28,687 nucleotides of DNA, from positions 1 through 28,687 of the forward strand of contig JBBIRT010000023.1 in NCBI GenBank assembly GCA_037441725.1, read 5' to 3'. Position numbers and translations under genes: made by a program. Source of the stretch: JBBIRT01 sp037441725. Its GTDB lineage: Bacteria > Desulfobacterota > BSN033 > UBA1163. Below, in pieces: positions 1 through 7,876 of the stretch (position 1 is the first letter of the stretch; every line of letters starts with the position of its first letter). The notes below the pieces were generated by a model. The model did no database searches. It was not told the DNA's origin and worked only from the letters and a program-made list of their open reading frames with translations.

Positions 1-248
1 ATAAATTCCCCTAAGGGGGCTGAAAGAATGTTCCATCCCAATTGAATGTGACGGTGAAGCGAGGTAGATTTGTATTGGGTAAGGGCGTAGATCCGACGAA
101 TCCCTGAATTGATACAGTTGGAGAGGGTAAAATCTATAATACGATAAATGGCACCAAAAGGGACAGCAGGTTTGGCCCGATCCTTTGTAAGAGGATAAAG
201 CCTTTCTCCCCGTCCTCCTGCTAAGATCATGGATAATATTTTCTTCAA
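1..248 (-). CDS. glgC: Glucose-1-phosphate adenylyltransferase, N-terminal part (cut by window edge)
   Basis: This enzyme makes ADP-glucose from glucose-1-phosphate and ATP, the committed step of bacterial glycogen synthesis in the cytoplasm. Only the first 82 codons are inside the window. They read MKKILSMILAGGRGERL and then KDRAKPAVPFGAIYRIIDF, the nucleotidyltransferase signature with the GGRGERL nucleotide loop, followed by TLSNCINSGI, as in GlgC. The chosen start is TTG at 248-246: an in-frame stop lies just upstream at 257-255, and an AAAGGA ribosome-binding site sits 9 nt before the TTG. The TTG overlaps the stop of the upstream response regulator (TTGA), so the two are probably translationally coupled. 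The ATG at 230 is an alternative start, but it would remove the conserved residues before the glycine-rich loop. Confidence 0.88.
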   Translation of the reverse strand, partial: MKKILSMILAGGRGERLYPLTKDRAKPAVPFGAIYRIIDFTLSNCINSGIRRIYALTQYKSTSLHRHIQLGWNILSAPLGEF

Positions 249-619
249 TGAGACTTATCCTTTCTTTCTAATAGCTCTCGAATCTTCTTTTTTAACTCAT
301 CGAGGTCATCCGATTTTGTCACATAGGCATCGGCTGCCCAACTCATGAAATCCTGTCGGTATCCAGAATAAGAGGTATTTAGGATGATGGGGATCTTTCT
401 TTCCTTACCTAATATTTTTCCTAAGGTCTCCATTCCATCCATCACAGGCATCACAATGTCCAAGATAACCAGATCGGGCTTCCCTGTTTCTAATTGTTGA
501 AGGGCCTCTTTCCCGTTCCTTGCTGTAAGGACTTCGTATCCTTCAGATTTTAGCTCCTCTTCATAGAGAAGCCTCAACCCTTCTTCATCTTCAACCACTA
601 AAATCTTCTTCATATCCAT
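245..619 (-). CDS. Single-domain (CheY-like) response regulator receiver protein
   Basis: This 124-residue protein is a complete receiver domain with no output domain. The phosphorylation site is D54 (LVILDIVMPVMDG), the metal-binding acidic pair is E10-D11, the switch residue is T82 or S83 (ILNTS), and the conserved lysine is K102 (VTKSDD). Such proteins receive a phosphate from a histidine kinase and act by protein-protein contact. No kinase is in the window. The gene lies between a DUF2180 gene and glgC, and its TGA stop overlaps the glgC TTG start. Co-expression with glycogen synthesis is therefore likely, but a regulatory link is only inferred. Ribosome-binding sequence is weak (AGGA about 11 nt upstream), and M3 is a possible second start. 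Confidence 0.9.
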   Translation of the reverse strand: MDMKKILVVEDEEGLRLLYEEELKSEGYEVLTARNGKEALQQLETGKPDLVILDIVMPVMDGMETLGKILGKERKIPIILNTSYSGYRQDFMSWAADAYVTKSDDLDELKKKIRELLERKDKSH

Positions 620-655
620 ATTATTGATAATCCTGAGTCAAAAAACAACCTCTTT

Positions 656-706
656 AAAGGGACCTGACAAGATTTTTTCAACTGTGAAATCAGGCACCTT
701 CCCTTT
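656..706 (-). terminator. Possible weak hairpin between DUF2180 gene and response regulator
   Basis: AAAGGG (656-661) pairs with CCCTTT (701-706), and CCTGA (663-667) pairs with TCAGG (690-694), enclosing a large loop. On the minus strand it is followed several bases later by a T-rich run (TTGTTTTTT). It overlaps the DUF2180 stop codon. It could partly terminate transcription after the DUF2180 gene or be chance pairing. Confidence 0.3.
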
Positions 707-935
707 ATCTATTCTTTTTCCTCTGTTCCATTGCCAGCTTACATTCGGCACAAATGAATCGAGGGAGGGTATGAGGATACTCAATCCGTTCTTCTCCAAA
801 CCCCCAGTCAATAATATCCCTCACCAATAACTCCTCCTTAAAGGCATGCCCTAAACAGAGCCCCATCCCACAGACAATACAGATGGCAACGGCATCCTTA
901 TCCACTCCCTGCTTTGCACAGACATAACATTTCAT
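705..935 (-). CDS. DUF2180 small zinc-binding-type protein
   Basis: This is a 76-residue cysteine-rich protein that starts MKCYVCAKQG. The cysteine/histidine pattern is C3, C6, C19, C22, C27, H30 and then C62, C65, enough for two metal (zinc) sites. The layout, with CxxCG followed by LCLGHA, matches the DUF2180 family known from archaea and anaerobic bacteria. No function is established. There is no signal peptide or membrane segment, so it is probably cytoplasmic. A strong GGAGG site lies 6 nt before the ATG. The gene is the first of a minus-strand group with the response regulator and glgC. The family name is from recall of the pattern, not from a search. Confidence 0.82.
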   Translation of the reverse strand: MKCYVCAKQGVDKDAVAICIVCGMGLCLGHAFKEELLVRDIIDWGFGEERIEYPHTLPRFICAECKLAMEQRKKNR

Positions 936-1298
936 AACTCTTCCTCCATTGATCAGTTATATAATTTTAACTTACCATTTTAGCCTCTAAAAATCAAAAA
1001 AGAATCTCTTGACTTTTCGTTTTATAAATCACATGTTAAAATATTTTTAAGGCATCGCTGAAGTGGGGAACCCTATTAGAATCAGGCAGGAATATCTCTG
1101 AAAATTTTATAAAGCGGAGCACTTCAAAAAGGGGTTGGTAAAAGTTATATCCTCCAACAAATCATTGCCTTCCATTGTATAAGGAATTCTGTAGTTATAG
1201 GGCAAGCTGAGGTTTCCGCTATAAAACATTCTCCGACATCCCTGCCTAATTCTCCGCCGAAGGAGTGGGGCATTACAAATATTCTTTAGAGTGGAAAG
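936..1298. other. Non-coding gap between divergent DUF2180 and TPR genes
   Basis: No convincing gene is present. The first part (950-1050) is very AT-rich and must hold the start signals for the two divergent genes. TTGACT at 1009-1014 is a possible plus-strand -35 box, but no good -10 box lies at normal spacing. The rest is occupied by the imperfect inverted repeat at 1078-1254, listed separately. Confidence 0.6.
1078..1254. repeat. 177-bp imperfect inverted repeat, MITE-like
   Basis: The left arm (1078-1118) and the reverse complement of the right arm (1215-1254) align over about 40 nt with one 2-nt gap. Shared blocks are AGAAT, AGGCAGG, a degenerate stretch, TTTTATA and GCGGA. The roughly 96-bp centre is not symmetrical and has no ORF longer than about 22 codons. 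Similar short direct words (GAAGTGGGG and GGAGTGGGG) lie just outside the two arms. This form fits a miniature inverted-repeat element or a large RNA hairpin. No transposase is visible in the window. Confidence 0.55.
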
Positions 1299-1901
1299 AT
1301 GAAAAAAGAGACGGCAATTTTAGCCATCGTGGTCGCCTTTGGGATTGGATTTATCTCAGGGGCAACGGTGGCGATTCTGAAGATGACAAAGGGTTCAGAG
1401 AAGGTTGATTTGGTTCAAAAATCCCAGATGGTCCCTCAGGGTGAAGAAGCAAATGTTTCTCAAGGTCTCAATCCGTTAGAGGTTGCCTCAAAGATCCAAA
1501 GGTTAAAGGAGATGATTAAGAAGGATTCTAAAAACCTCTCCGCTTGGGTAGAATTGGGGAATCTTTATTTTGATTCAGGAAAGCCTCAAGAAGCAATTGA
1601 AGCTTATAGTCAGGCCCTTGCGATTAAACCAGATCATGCAGATGTTAGAACAGATATGGGAATCATGTATAGGCAATTAGGAGACTTTGATCGGGCCATC
1701 CAAGAGTTTAGAAAGGCCGCACAAAGTGACCCAGGACATCTCAATAGCCGTTACAATATCGGGATTGTCCTTCTTCACGATAAACAGGATATTAAAGGAG
1801 CCATCCGGGCATGGGAGGAGTATTTAAAAGTGGATTCCACGAGTGAAAGGGCTAAAAGAATTAAAGATCAGATTGAAAAGATAAAGGATATGGTAAAATA
1901 G
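1299..1901 (+). CDS. Membrane-anchored TPR-repeat protein
   Basis: The 200-residue product has an N-terminal hydrophobic segment (about residues 7-27) after a short basic start. This fits a signal anchor that leaves the rest outside the cytoplasmic membrane. Residues about 80-185 form three tetratricopeptide units; the first has the typical AWVELGNLYFDSGKPQEAI pattern, followed by DVRTDMGIMYRQLGDFDRAI and SRYNIGIVLLHDKQDIKGAI. TPR arrays bind other proteins, and this size and layout resemble CcmH/NrfG-like or assembly-factor proteins. No cytochrome biogenesis gene is nearby, so no specific role is given. It is the only clear plus-strand gene in the window and converges on rng with 23 bp between them. 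The Shine-Dalgarno sequence is modest (GGAAAG). Confidence 0.85.
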   Translation: MKKETAILAIVVAFGIGFISGATVAILKMTKGSEKVDLVQKSQMVPQGEEANVSQGLNPLEVASKIQRLKEMIKKDSKNLSAWVELGNLYFDSGKPQEAIEAYSQALAIKPDHADVRTDMGIMYRQLGDFDRAIQEFRKAAQSDPGHLNSRYNIGIVLLHDKQDIKGAIRAWEEYLKVDSTSERAKRIKDQIEKIKDMVK

Positions 1902-1924
1902 ATAAGGATAAGTAGAAACATGGT

Positions 1925-3418
1925 TTAAATTTCAATAATATTGAATTGTTCCTGGTGAAATCCTGGTTTCCCTTTAATGACAATCTTTTTCTTCAATCTC
2001 TTCTCAAGTTCCTCAACTCCAGCTCTTTCTTCTTCATAAAGGAGGTCAGCAATCTCTGGATTGGCTTCAACCAAAATATTTCGTCCCCCTAATTCCGTGG
2101 CCGTTCTTTCAATCTCCCGGAAAATATCATAGCACACGGTGGTCTTCGATTTAATCAACCCTGCCCCTTCACAATAAGGGCAGGGCTCCCCAAGGATTCG
2201 GGAGATATTCTCTCGGGTTCGCTTCCGAGTCATCTCCACCAGGCCTAACTCTGAGATTTTGAAGATGTTGGTCTTCTGACGATCTTTTTTCAAAGCCTCT
2301 TCCAATGCATGGTATACCTTTTCTCGGTCCCCTTCTCTTTCCATATCAATAAAGTCAATAATGATGATCCCACCGATATTTCTCAATCTCAACTGGTAGG
2401 CAATCTCCTTAGCTGCCTCCAAATTGGTTTTTAAGATGGTATCGGCCAAGTTTCTTTTTCCCACATATCTTCCAGTATTGACATCAATCGCCACCAGTGC
2501 CTCACTCATATCGATGACAATGTAACCTCCAGATTTGAGCCAAACCTTGCTACCCAGAATCTTATCGATCTCCATTTCAATCCCAAAGGCATCGAAAATG
2601 GGTTCTTTCTTATCATAGAGGATCATTTCATATTTCTGTTTTGGCATATAGGTATTGATGAATGAAAGAATGTTGTCATATTCTTCTTTTGAGTCGATCA
2701 CAATTCGATTCACTTGGGGGGAAAGTATATCCCGGATGACCCGGAGGACCATGGTCAGGTCACTGTAGATTAGAGCAGGGGCTTGCAAGATTTCTTTCTT
2801 TTTCTGAATATTATTCCAAAGTTGAAGGAGAAATTCCATATCGGTTCGAATCTCATCAGCATCAGCTCCTTCGCTGGCCGTCCTGACAATAAAGCCACCT
2901 GTAGGCGGCTTCATGGATTGAATGATCTCTTTCAATCTCTTTCGTTCCTTCTCATCTTTGATCCTTCTTGATACCCCAATATGATCGACCAAAGGCATAT
3001 AAACGAGATATCGGCCAGGTAGGGTTGCATGAGAGGTGATGCGGGTCCCTTTGGTTCCGAGGGGTTCTTTAGAGACCTGAACCAGTATCTCCTGACCCTC
3101 TGAGAGGAGATCCTCAATCTGGGAGGAAGGACTACTATAATAAGAAGGCATTTCCATTCCCTGATAACCCATCTCCTCGTAATCCTCTACGCCTCCATAA
3201 ACATCTGAGACATAAAGAAAGGCCGCTTTTTCTAAGCCGATATCCACAAAGGCAGCCTGCATCCCTGGCAATACCTTAACTACCTTTCCCTTATAAATAT
3301 TACCAATGATCCCTCGATCCTTGGTGCGTTCAATATAAAGCTCAGTAAGAACCCGGTCTTCCAAAAGAGCGACCCTTGTTTCATGGGAAGTGACATTGAT
3401 GATGAGCTCATTGGCCAT
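1925..3418 (-). CDS. rng: Ribonuclease G/E family endoribonuclease
   Basis: This cytoplasmic single-strand endoribonuclease takes part in 16S rRNA 5' maturation and mRNA decay. The 497 residues have the RNase G layout without the long C-terminal scaffold of RNase E. There is an S1-like domain (about 37-125) starting GIIGNIYKGKV and carrying an acidic/tyrosine-rich insertion at 75-105. An RNase H-like and DNase I-like catalytic region follows, with metal-binding aspartates D312 (VAIDVNTG) and D355 (IIIDFIDM). The zinc-link CPYC is at 413-416. The start has an AAGGGAAAG ribosome-binding site. It lies 99 bp downstream of the radical SAM/DUF2344 gene, a recurrent pairing in bacteria, and probably shares its promoter. 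Confidence 0.95.
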   Translation of the reverse strand: MANELIINVTSHETRVALLEDRVLTELYIERTKDRGIIGNIYKGKVVKVLPGMQAAFVDIGLEKAAFLYVSDVYGGVEDYEEMGYQGMEMPSYYSSPSSQIEDLLSEGQEILVQVSKEPLGTKGTRITSHATLPGRYLVYMPLVDHIGVSRRIKDEKERKRLKEIIQSMKPPTGGFIVRTASEGADADEIRTDMEFLLQLWNNIQKKKEILQAPALIYSDLTMVLRVIRDILSPQVNRIVIDSKEEYDNILSFINTYMPKQKYEMILYDKKEPIFDAFGIEMEIDKILGSKVWLKSGGYIVIDMSEALVAIDVNTGRYVGKRNLADTILKTNLEAAKEIAYQLRLRNIGGIIIIDFIDMEREGDREKVYHALEEALKKDRQKTNIFKISELGLVEMTRKRTRENISRILGEPCPYCEGAGLIKSKTTVCYDIFREIERTATELGGRNILVEANPEIADLLYEEERAGVEELEKRLKKKIVIKGKPGFHQEQFNIIEI

Positions 3419-3517
3419 AAGCTTTCCCTTATCATCCTTTATGAATTGAGTAAATGAACAGATGAATCATATTAAATTCCAAAATAAGAATATAATTTGA
3501 CCTCTGACCCTACTTTA

Positions 3518-5983
3518 TTATTCCAATTTAATGATCTTACTTTGGGCAAGCGGTTCTCCTTTCAGGCCCAAGACGGTGCTTAAAATTTCAATAGGTTTTG
3601 CAGACCTTCCTTCCACTTTTTTAAGAACCATTTCTATTCCCCATAAAGATCCAAGGTCCGATCTTTCCTTGATCTCCATCTTTTCAATGAGGGGTCGGAT
3701 GTCTACACTCCTCCTTTCTCCCTCTCTTTCTTGAAGAATTACCCATTCCTTTTTCTCTAAGGCCTCTTTAATCTTTTGACTGGCCTCTTCCTTTGAAATA
3801 AGATGATCCAAGGGAATCCAGTAGATAGAAGGAGAGGATAAGTTTGAGAGATTAAAAAAGAGGGGCACTTCCCTGGCCTCTGTAATCTCAATTCCAGAGG
3901 GTAAAGCCTGCTGGAGTCTTTCCATGATCTCCGAGGGATTGATGTTCCCTTCACACTCGATATCTACCATCTCACCCCTGCTCTCCATTCCAACCGGAAC
4001 CGCACTCCTAAAGATGATTCTGGGCATCGGATGAAACCCCTCTGAAAAACTTAGGGGGATATCGGCTCTCTTTGAAGCACGATAAAAGAGGTGGACCAGT
4101 TCTAAATGGCTCAAGAATCGTAAATCTCCTGTCTTTCTAAATTTTAATCGAACTTTTCTCTTCTGGTCTTTCCTGTGAAGATAAATTCTCTCTCGGCCCT
4201 CCTGTTGAAGCATTTTTTTGGGTTCATTCTCTTGAAGGGTAACGATCTTTCCATCACAAATTCCACATCGATGACAATCCCCTTTGATACAAGGAGGGCT
4301 AATTTTTCCCTCAAGGCCTCTCTGATATTCCTCCCAAAGAAATGAGAGAGTCATTCCAGAATCGATGAATGACCAGGGAAAAAGATCCCCCAAAGATCTT
4401 TTTCGAGTATGGAAGTTCATCTCCACCCCTAACCTCTCAAAGGCTTCTCTCCAAAGAGGAAACTGAAATTGATCGCTCCAGCCATCAAAGCGGCATCCCA
4501 GCTTGAAGGCCTCAACCAGGACCTTACTCAAGGTTTGATCCCCACGCGAAAAAATCCCCTCCAGATAACTGAGAGAAGGGTTTTGCCATTTAAAACGGAT
4601 AGGGTTCTTCTTTAGCCCTGTTCTTAAAAATTGAAGCCTTTCTTTCATCACCTCTAAAGGGATTTGGGCCTCCCATTGAAAAGGGGTATGAGGTTTGGGG
4701 ACAAAAGTAGAAATGCTGACATTGATATTGGCTCGAATCTTCTTCCTTTCTCCTAAAGAGGAAATTTTCTGAACCAACTTCATGATTCCTTTTAAATCCT
4801 CTTCGGTTTCAGTTGGGAGTCCCATCATGAAGTAGAGTTTGACAGTATTCCATCCTTTTGAGAAGAGATCTGTTAGACCCTTCAAAAGGATATCTTCATC
4901 CAATTCTTTATTGATCACCCTTCGAAGTCGCTCTGTTCCAGCCTCGGGCGCAATGGTAAATCCAGTTTTTCTAACCCTTTTGACCTCCTCGGCTAATTGG
5001 CCGACGATACTTTCAATCCTTAAAGAGGGGAAAGAGACAGCCACCTTCTTTGATTCCATTCGATCCATTAAATAAGAGAGGAGAGGCTGGATGCAGGAAT
5101 AGTCTCCAGCACTGAGGGAAAGGAGAGAGAGTTCTTCGTAACCTGTGTGCTTAAGGGAGGTCTGAAGAATCTCTTGGATTAATTTTGGACTTCGTTCTCG
5201 GTAGGGCCGGTGAATAAAACCAGCCTGGCAGAAACGGCAACCCCTTTTGCAACCCCTTGCAATTTCAATATTGAGACGATCGTGAATGACCTTCATGTAG
5301 GGGACGATTGGACAGGTAGGGAAAAAGATTTGATTCAGGTCAGAGATAATCCTTTTACGGACCTTTCTTTCGATAGGATGAAAAATAGGGACATAGACTC
5401 CCTCTAATTGAGAGAGGGCCTTTAAGAGATCATACTTTTTGGCCTTTGATTCTTTCCATTGGAGGAGAAGCTCGCATATTTCTATAATCGCCTCTTCACC
5501 ATCTCCAATCACCATGGCATCAAAAAAATCGGCAACGGGAGCAGGATTAAAGGTCAGAGGACCTCCTCCGATGATCAGAGGATACCCCTCCCCCCTATCT
5601 TTTGAAAAAAGAGGGATATCAGAAAGGTCAAGCATATTCAGAAAATTGGTAAAACAGAGTTCATATTGGAGTGAGAAACCGATCACGTCAAATTGATTGA
5701 GAGGAGTAGAGGATTCTAATGAAGAAAGGAGAATCTTTCTGTCTCTTAAGATTTTTTCCATATCCACCCAGGGTGCAAAGACTCTTTCACAGGCGATCCA
5801 TTCTTTTTGATTTAAGAGATGGTAAAGGATTTGAATTCCGAGATGAGACATTCCCACTTCGTAGACATCTGGAAAGGCGAGACAGAATTTTAACTTGACC
5901 TTGGAAAGCTCCTTTTTAATAGAATGGATCTCCTGACCAAGATACCGGACAGGTTTGGAAACAAGAGAAAGATATTCTTTCAA
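3518..5983 (-). CDS. Radical SAM protein fused to DUF2344 (TIGR03960/TIGR03936-type)
   Basis: The 821-residue protein is a fusion. Residues 1-about 200 form a B12-binding-like N-terminal region (SLVSKPVRYLGQE, FPDVYEVGMSHLGIQILY). Residues about 230-470 are a radical SAM domain whose 4Fe-4S ligands are C245, C249 and C252 (GCKRGCRFCQAG). A second cysteine cluster (CIKGDCHRCGIC, about 565-577) follows, and a DUF2344 domain starts near 605 (LKFRKTGDLRFLSHLEL). In other bacteria the two parts are often separate adjacent genes beside RNase G and ribosomal protein genes, so an RNA or ribosome modification role is suspected but unproven. The start is TTG, because an in-frame stop lies close upstream; GGGGTG precedes it. 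Confidence 0.9.
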   Translation of the reverse strand: MKEYLSLVSKPVRYLGQEIHSIKKELSKVKLKFCLAFPDVYEVGMSHLGIQILYHLLNQKEWIACERVFAPWVDMEKILRDRKILLSSLESSTPLNQFDVIGFSLQYELCFTNFLNMLDLSDIPLFSKDRGEGYPLIIGGGPLTFNPAPVADFFDAMVIGDGEEAIIEICELLLQWKESKAKKYDLLKALSQLEGVYVPIFHPIERKVRKRIISDLNQIFFPTCPIVPYMKVIHDRLNIEIARGCKRGCRFCQAGFIHRPYRERSPKLIQEILQTSLKHTGYEELSLLSLSAGDYSCIQPLLSYLMDRMESKKVAVSFPSLRIESIVGQLAEEVKRVRKTGFTIAPEAGTERLRRVINKELDEDILLKGLTDLFSKGWNTVKLYFMMGLPTETEEDLKGIMKLVQKISSLGERKKIRANINVSISTFVPKPHTPFQWEAQIPLEVMKERLQFLRTGLKKNPIRFKWQNPSLSYLEGIFSRGDQTLSKVLVEAFKLGCRFDGWSDQFQFPLWREAFERLGVEMNFHTRKRSLGDLFPWSFIDSGMTLSFLWEEYQRGLEGKISPPCIKGDCHRCGICDGKIVTLQENEPKKMLQQEGRERIYLHRKDQKRKVRLKFRKTGDLRFLSHLELVHLFYRASKRADIPLSFSEGFHPMPRIIFRSAVPVGMESRGEMVDIECEGNINPSEIMERLQQALPSGIEITEAREVPLFFNLSNLSSPSIYWIPLDHLISKEEASQKIKEALEKKEWVILQEREGERRSVDIRPLIEKMEIKERSDLGSLWGIEMVLKKVEGRSAKPIEILSTVLGLKGEPLAQSKIIKLE

Positions 5984-6016
5984 TTCATCACCCCATCAAA
6001 TGCTTTCGATTCACTC

Positions 6017-6036
6017 CCTAATCTGAAAAGATTAGG
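6017..6036 (-). other. Leader hairpin upstream of the radical SAM gene
   Basis: CCTAATCT and AGATTAGG form a perfect 8-bp stem around a 4-nt loop, about 35-53 nt upstream of the TTG start and inside the predicted 5' untranslated region. It is not followed by a T-run, so it is not an ordinary terminator. It may stabilise or regulate the leader; this is inference. Confidence 0.45.
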
Positions 6037-6119
6037 ATCCCTTATGAAAAGCAGGAATGTCCCGAGGTCTCTTGGACATAAAGTTTTTTATAGTGTAGGT
6101 CAACCCTAAGGACATATTT

Positions 6120-6148
6120 AAAATACTATGATCTTTCGATATTGTCAA
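6120..6148 (-). promoter_or_regulatory. Sigma70-type promoter for the radical SAM-rng unit
   Basis: On the minus strand TTGACA (6148-6143) is followed after 17 bp by TATTTT (6125-6120). Transcription would start near 6113 and leave a leader of about 130 nt before the TTG start. The -35 box is perfect and the spacing ideal; the -10 box is moderate. Confidence 0.65.
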
Positions 6149-6281
6149 TTTCATAAGAAGAGAGCTTTGAGAAAGTTTTCAAAAAGAATTTTTTAAACTG
6201 TAAAGAAGAAGGCTTTCATTCGAAAGGTTTGGGCCCCTACCTCCCCAACCATTTACGACATCGCCCCTCAAGTAGGATGAG

Positions 6282-7820
6282 TTAGATGGAAGAAGGGATG
6301 GGAAAGAATTTTACGACTTCTTCTTTGATCACTTTTCCCATTTTATTTCGGGGGAGTTCCTTTAAAAAGAGGATCTCTTTCGGGCATTTCCAATCTAAGA
6401 GATGCTGTTTGCAGTGATCTTGAATCTGCTTTGGGGTTAACTGGGTTCCTGGTTTTAAAACCACTGCCGCCGCAACCTTTTCTCCCCACTTTTCATCTGG
6501 GATTCCAAGCACACATGATTCGGATACCCCTGGATGCTGATTAATCACGGATTCAATCTCCTGAGGAGAAATATTTTCTCCCCCTGAGATGATGATATGC
6601 TTCAAACGATCTGTAATATAGTAATACCCATCTTCATCTTTTTTCCCCAGATCACCTGTCCGAAACCACCCTTTCACAAATACAGCCTCTGTCTCTTGAG
6701 GTTTTCTCCAGTAACCTGGAGTCACATTGGGACCTCTCAACCAAATCTCTCCTACTTCACCTAATGTTAAATCTTGGAAAGTTACTGGATCAACTATTCT
6801 TACTTCCACATGAGGAAGAGGAAGGCCAATAGAACCAGGTTTTTTTACTCCCCGAAGGGGATTTGAGAAATTCATTCCAGTTTCAGACATCCCCTCCCGT
6901 TCCACCGGCTCTTTGCCAAAAATATCTTTAATCTTATGGAAGTCTCTCGGGAGAAGAGGGGCAGACCCTGAAGTGAGGAGTCGCAGGTGACTAAAATCCT
7001 GTTTTTTTCCCTCCATCTTTTCTATCATTTTTGAATACATGGTCGGAACTCCCATAAATAAAGTACAGGCCAAATCTCCCTCCTTTTGGGATAGGATATG
7101 GAGGACGAGATCAGGGGAAAATTCATCACACATCACAATCTTTGTCCCTGCAATCAATGACGTATGCAGAGCGAAGCATAAACCGTGAGCATGAAATAAT
7201 GGAAGGGCATGACAGAGGACATCCCCTTGAGTGATCTCCCAGATATGGATGATATTCTTTGCGTCTTGAATTAGGTTTTGTTGGGTAAGGATGGCTCCTT
7301 TAGGTTTTCCCGTGGTACCCGAGGTATAGATCAAGAGGGCAGGATCTTCCAAGTTTGCTTCAAGATCTATCCTTGGAGATGAATATTCTGAAAATAGTTT
7401 GTCTTCAGTAAAAGGAGTCTCTGTGTCAATTGGGATTGTCCATCTTTTTGGATCAATCGATCGGATTAAAGCCTCTTCCTTTTTGCCGACAAAGACTACC
7501 CTGGCCTCTGTATCCCTCAGAAAATAATCCATTTCATCTTTCTTAAAACCTGGGTTGAGGAGAACGGAGATAGCTCCTATCTTCTGGATACCGAGATGGA
7601 GAATGATCTGCTCAACACTTTTTGGCATAAAAAGAATGGCCCGCTCTCCTTTTCTCAAACCCATTTCCATCAAACCGTGGGCCACTCGATTTGAAATCAC
7701 GTGAAGAGAAGAGTAATCCAAACGGCTTTCAAGTTTCCCCTTCCTTAGAAAAAGGATGGCCTCCTTTTTACCCATTTGAAGTGCGGTCTGATCTAAAAGA
7801 GAAGCTAAGGTTTCAGACAT
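6282..7820 (-). CDS. AMP-forming acyl-CoA synthetase, malonyl-CoA synthetase-like
   Basis: The 512-residue enzyme is an ANL-superfamily ligase that activates a carboxylic acid to an acyl-adenylate and then to acyl-CoA in the cytoplasm. The P-loop-like motif YTSGTTGKPKG is at 165-175, GMSETGMNFSNPL is near 314, WFRTGDLG lies further on, and the C-terminal catalytic lysine sits in PRNKMGK. LPLFHAHGL and GMSETGMNFSNPLRG, then PGSIGLPLPHVEVRI, resemble the MatB/ACSF3 malonyl- and methylmalonyl-CoA synthetase branch, but the substrate cannot be fixed from this alone. AAGGA precedes the ATG. A 14-bp perfect hairpin separates it from the upstream DUF169 gene, so it may be transcribed partly independently. 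Downstream (6220-6260) there are only weak hairpins. Confidence 0.92.
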   Translation of the reverse strand: MSETLASLLDQTALQMGKKEAILFLRKGKLESRLDYSSLHVISNRVAHGLMEMGLRKGERAILFMPKSVEQIILHLGIQKIGAISVLLNPGFKKDEMDYFLRDTEARVVFVGKKEEALIRSIDPKRWTIPIDTETPFTEDKLFSEYSSPRIDLEANLEDPALLIYTSGTTGKPKGAILTQQNLIQDAKNIIHIWEITQGDVLCHALPLFHAHGLCFALHTSLIAGTKIVMCDEFSPDLVLHILSQKEGDLACTLFMGVPTMYSKMIEKMEGKKQDFSHLRLLTSGSAPLLPRDFHKIKDIFGKEPVEREGMSETGMNFSNPLRGVKKPGSIGLPLPHVEVRIVDPVTFQDLTLGEVGEIWLRGPNVTPGYWRKPQETEAVFVKGWFRTGDLGKKDEDGYYYITDRLKHIIISGGENISPQEIESVINQHPGVSESCVLGIPDEKWGEKVAAAVVLKPGTQLTPKQIQDHCKQHLLDWKCPKEILFLKELPRNKMGKVIKEEVVKFFPIPSSI

Positions 7821-7835
7821 AGTGTGTCCTTAAAC

Positions 7836-7868
7836 TTGACTGCTACCACATTCCGTGGTAGCAGTCAA
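7836..7868 (-). terminator. Perfect 14-bp hairpin between DUF169 and acyl-CoA synthetase genes
   Basis: TTGACTGCTACCAC (7836-7849) and its exact reverse complement (7855-7868) flank the loop ATTCC. It begins 9 bp after the DUF169 stop and ends 15 bp before the next start codon. On the minus strand only GTTTAAGG follows, not a clear U-run. It may therefore be an attenuating or processing/stability hairpin rather than a full intrinsic terminator, or an operator. Confidence 0.6.
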
Positions 7869-7876
7869 AATAGATT

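Noticed and set aside
1009..1040. Plus-strand promoter for the TPR gene from TTGACT
   Set aside because: No -10-like hexamer lies 16-18 bp downstream; TAAAAT is about 22 bp away.
3531..5696. Several plus-strand ORFs of 60-85 codons opposite the radical SAM gene
   Set aside because: They are shadows of a well-supported conserved gene, have no ribosome-binding sites and no recognisable domains.
6220..6262. Terminator after the acyl-CoA synthetase gene (GGTTGGG/CCCAAACC and CTTTC/GAAAG hairpins)
   Set aside because: Stems are short or bulged and no U-run follows at the right place.
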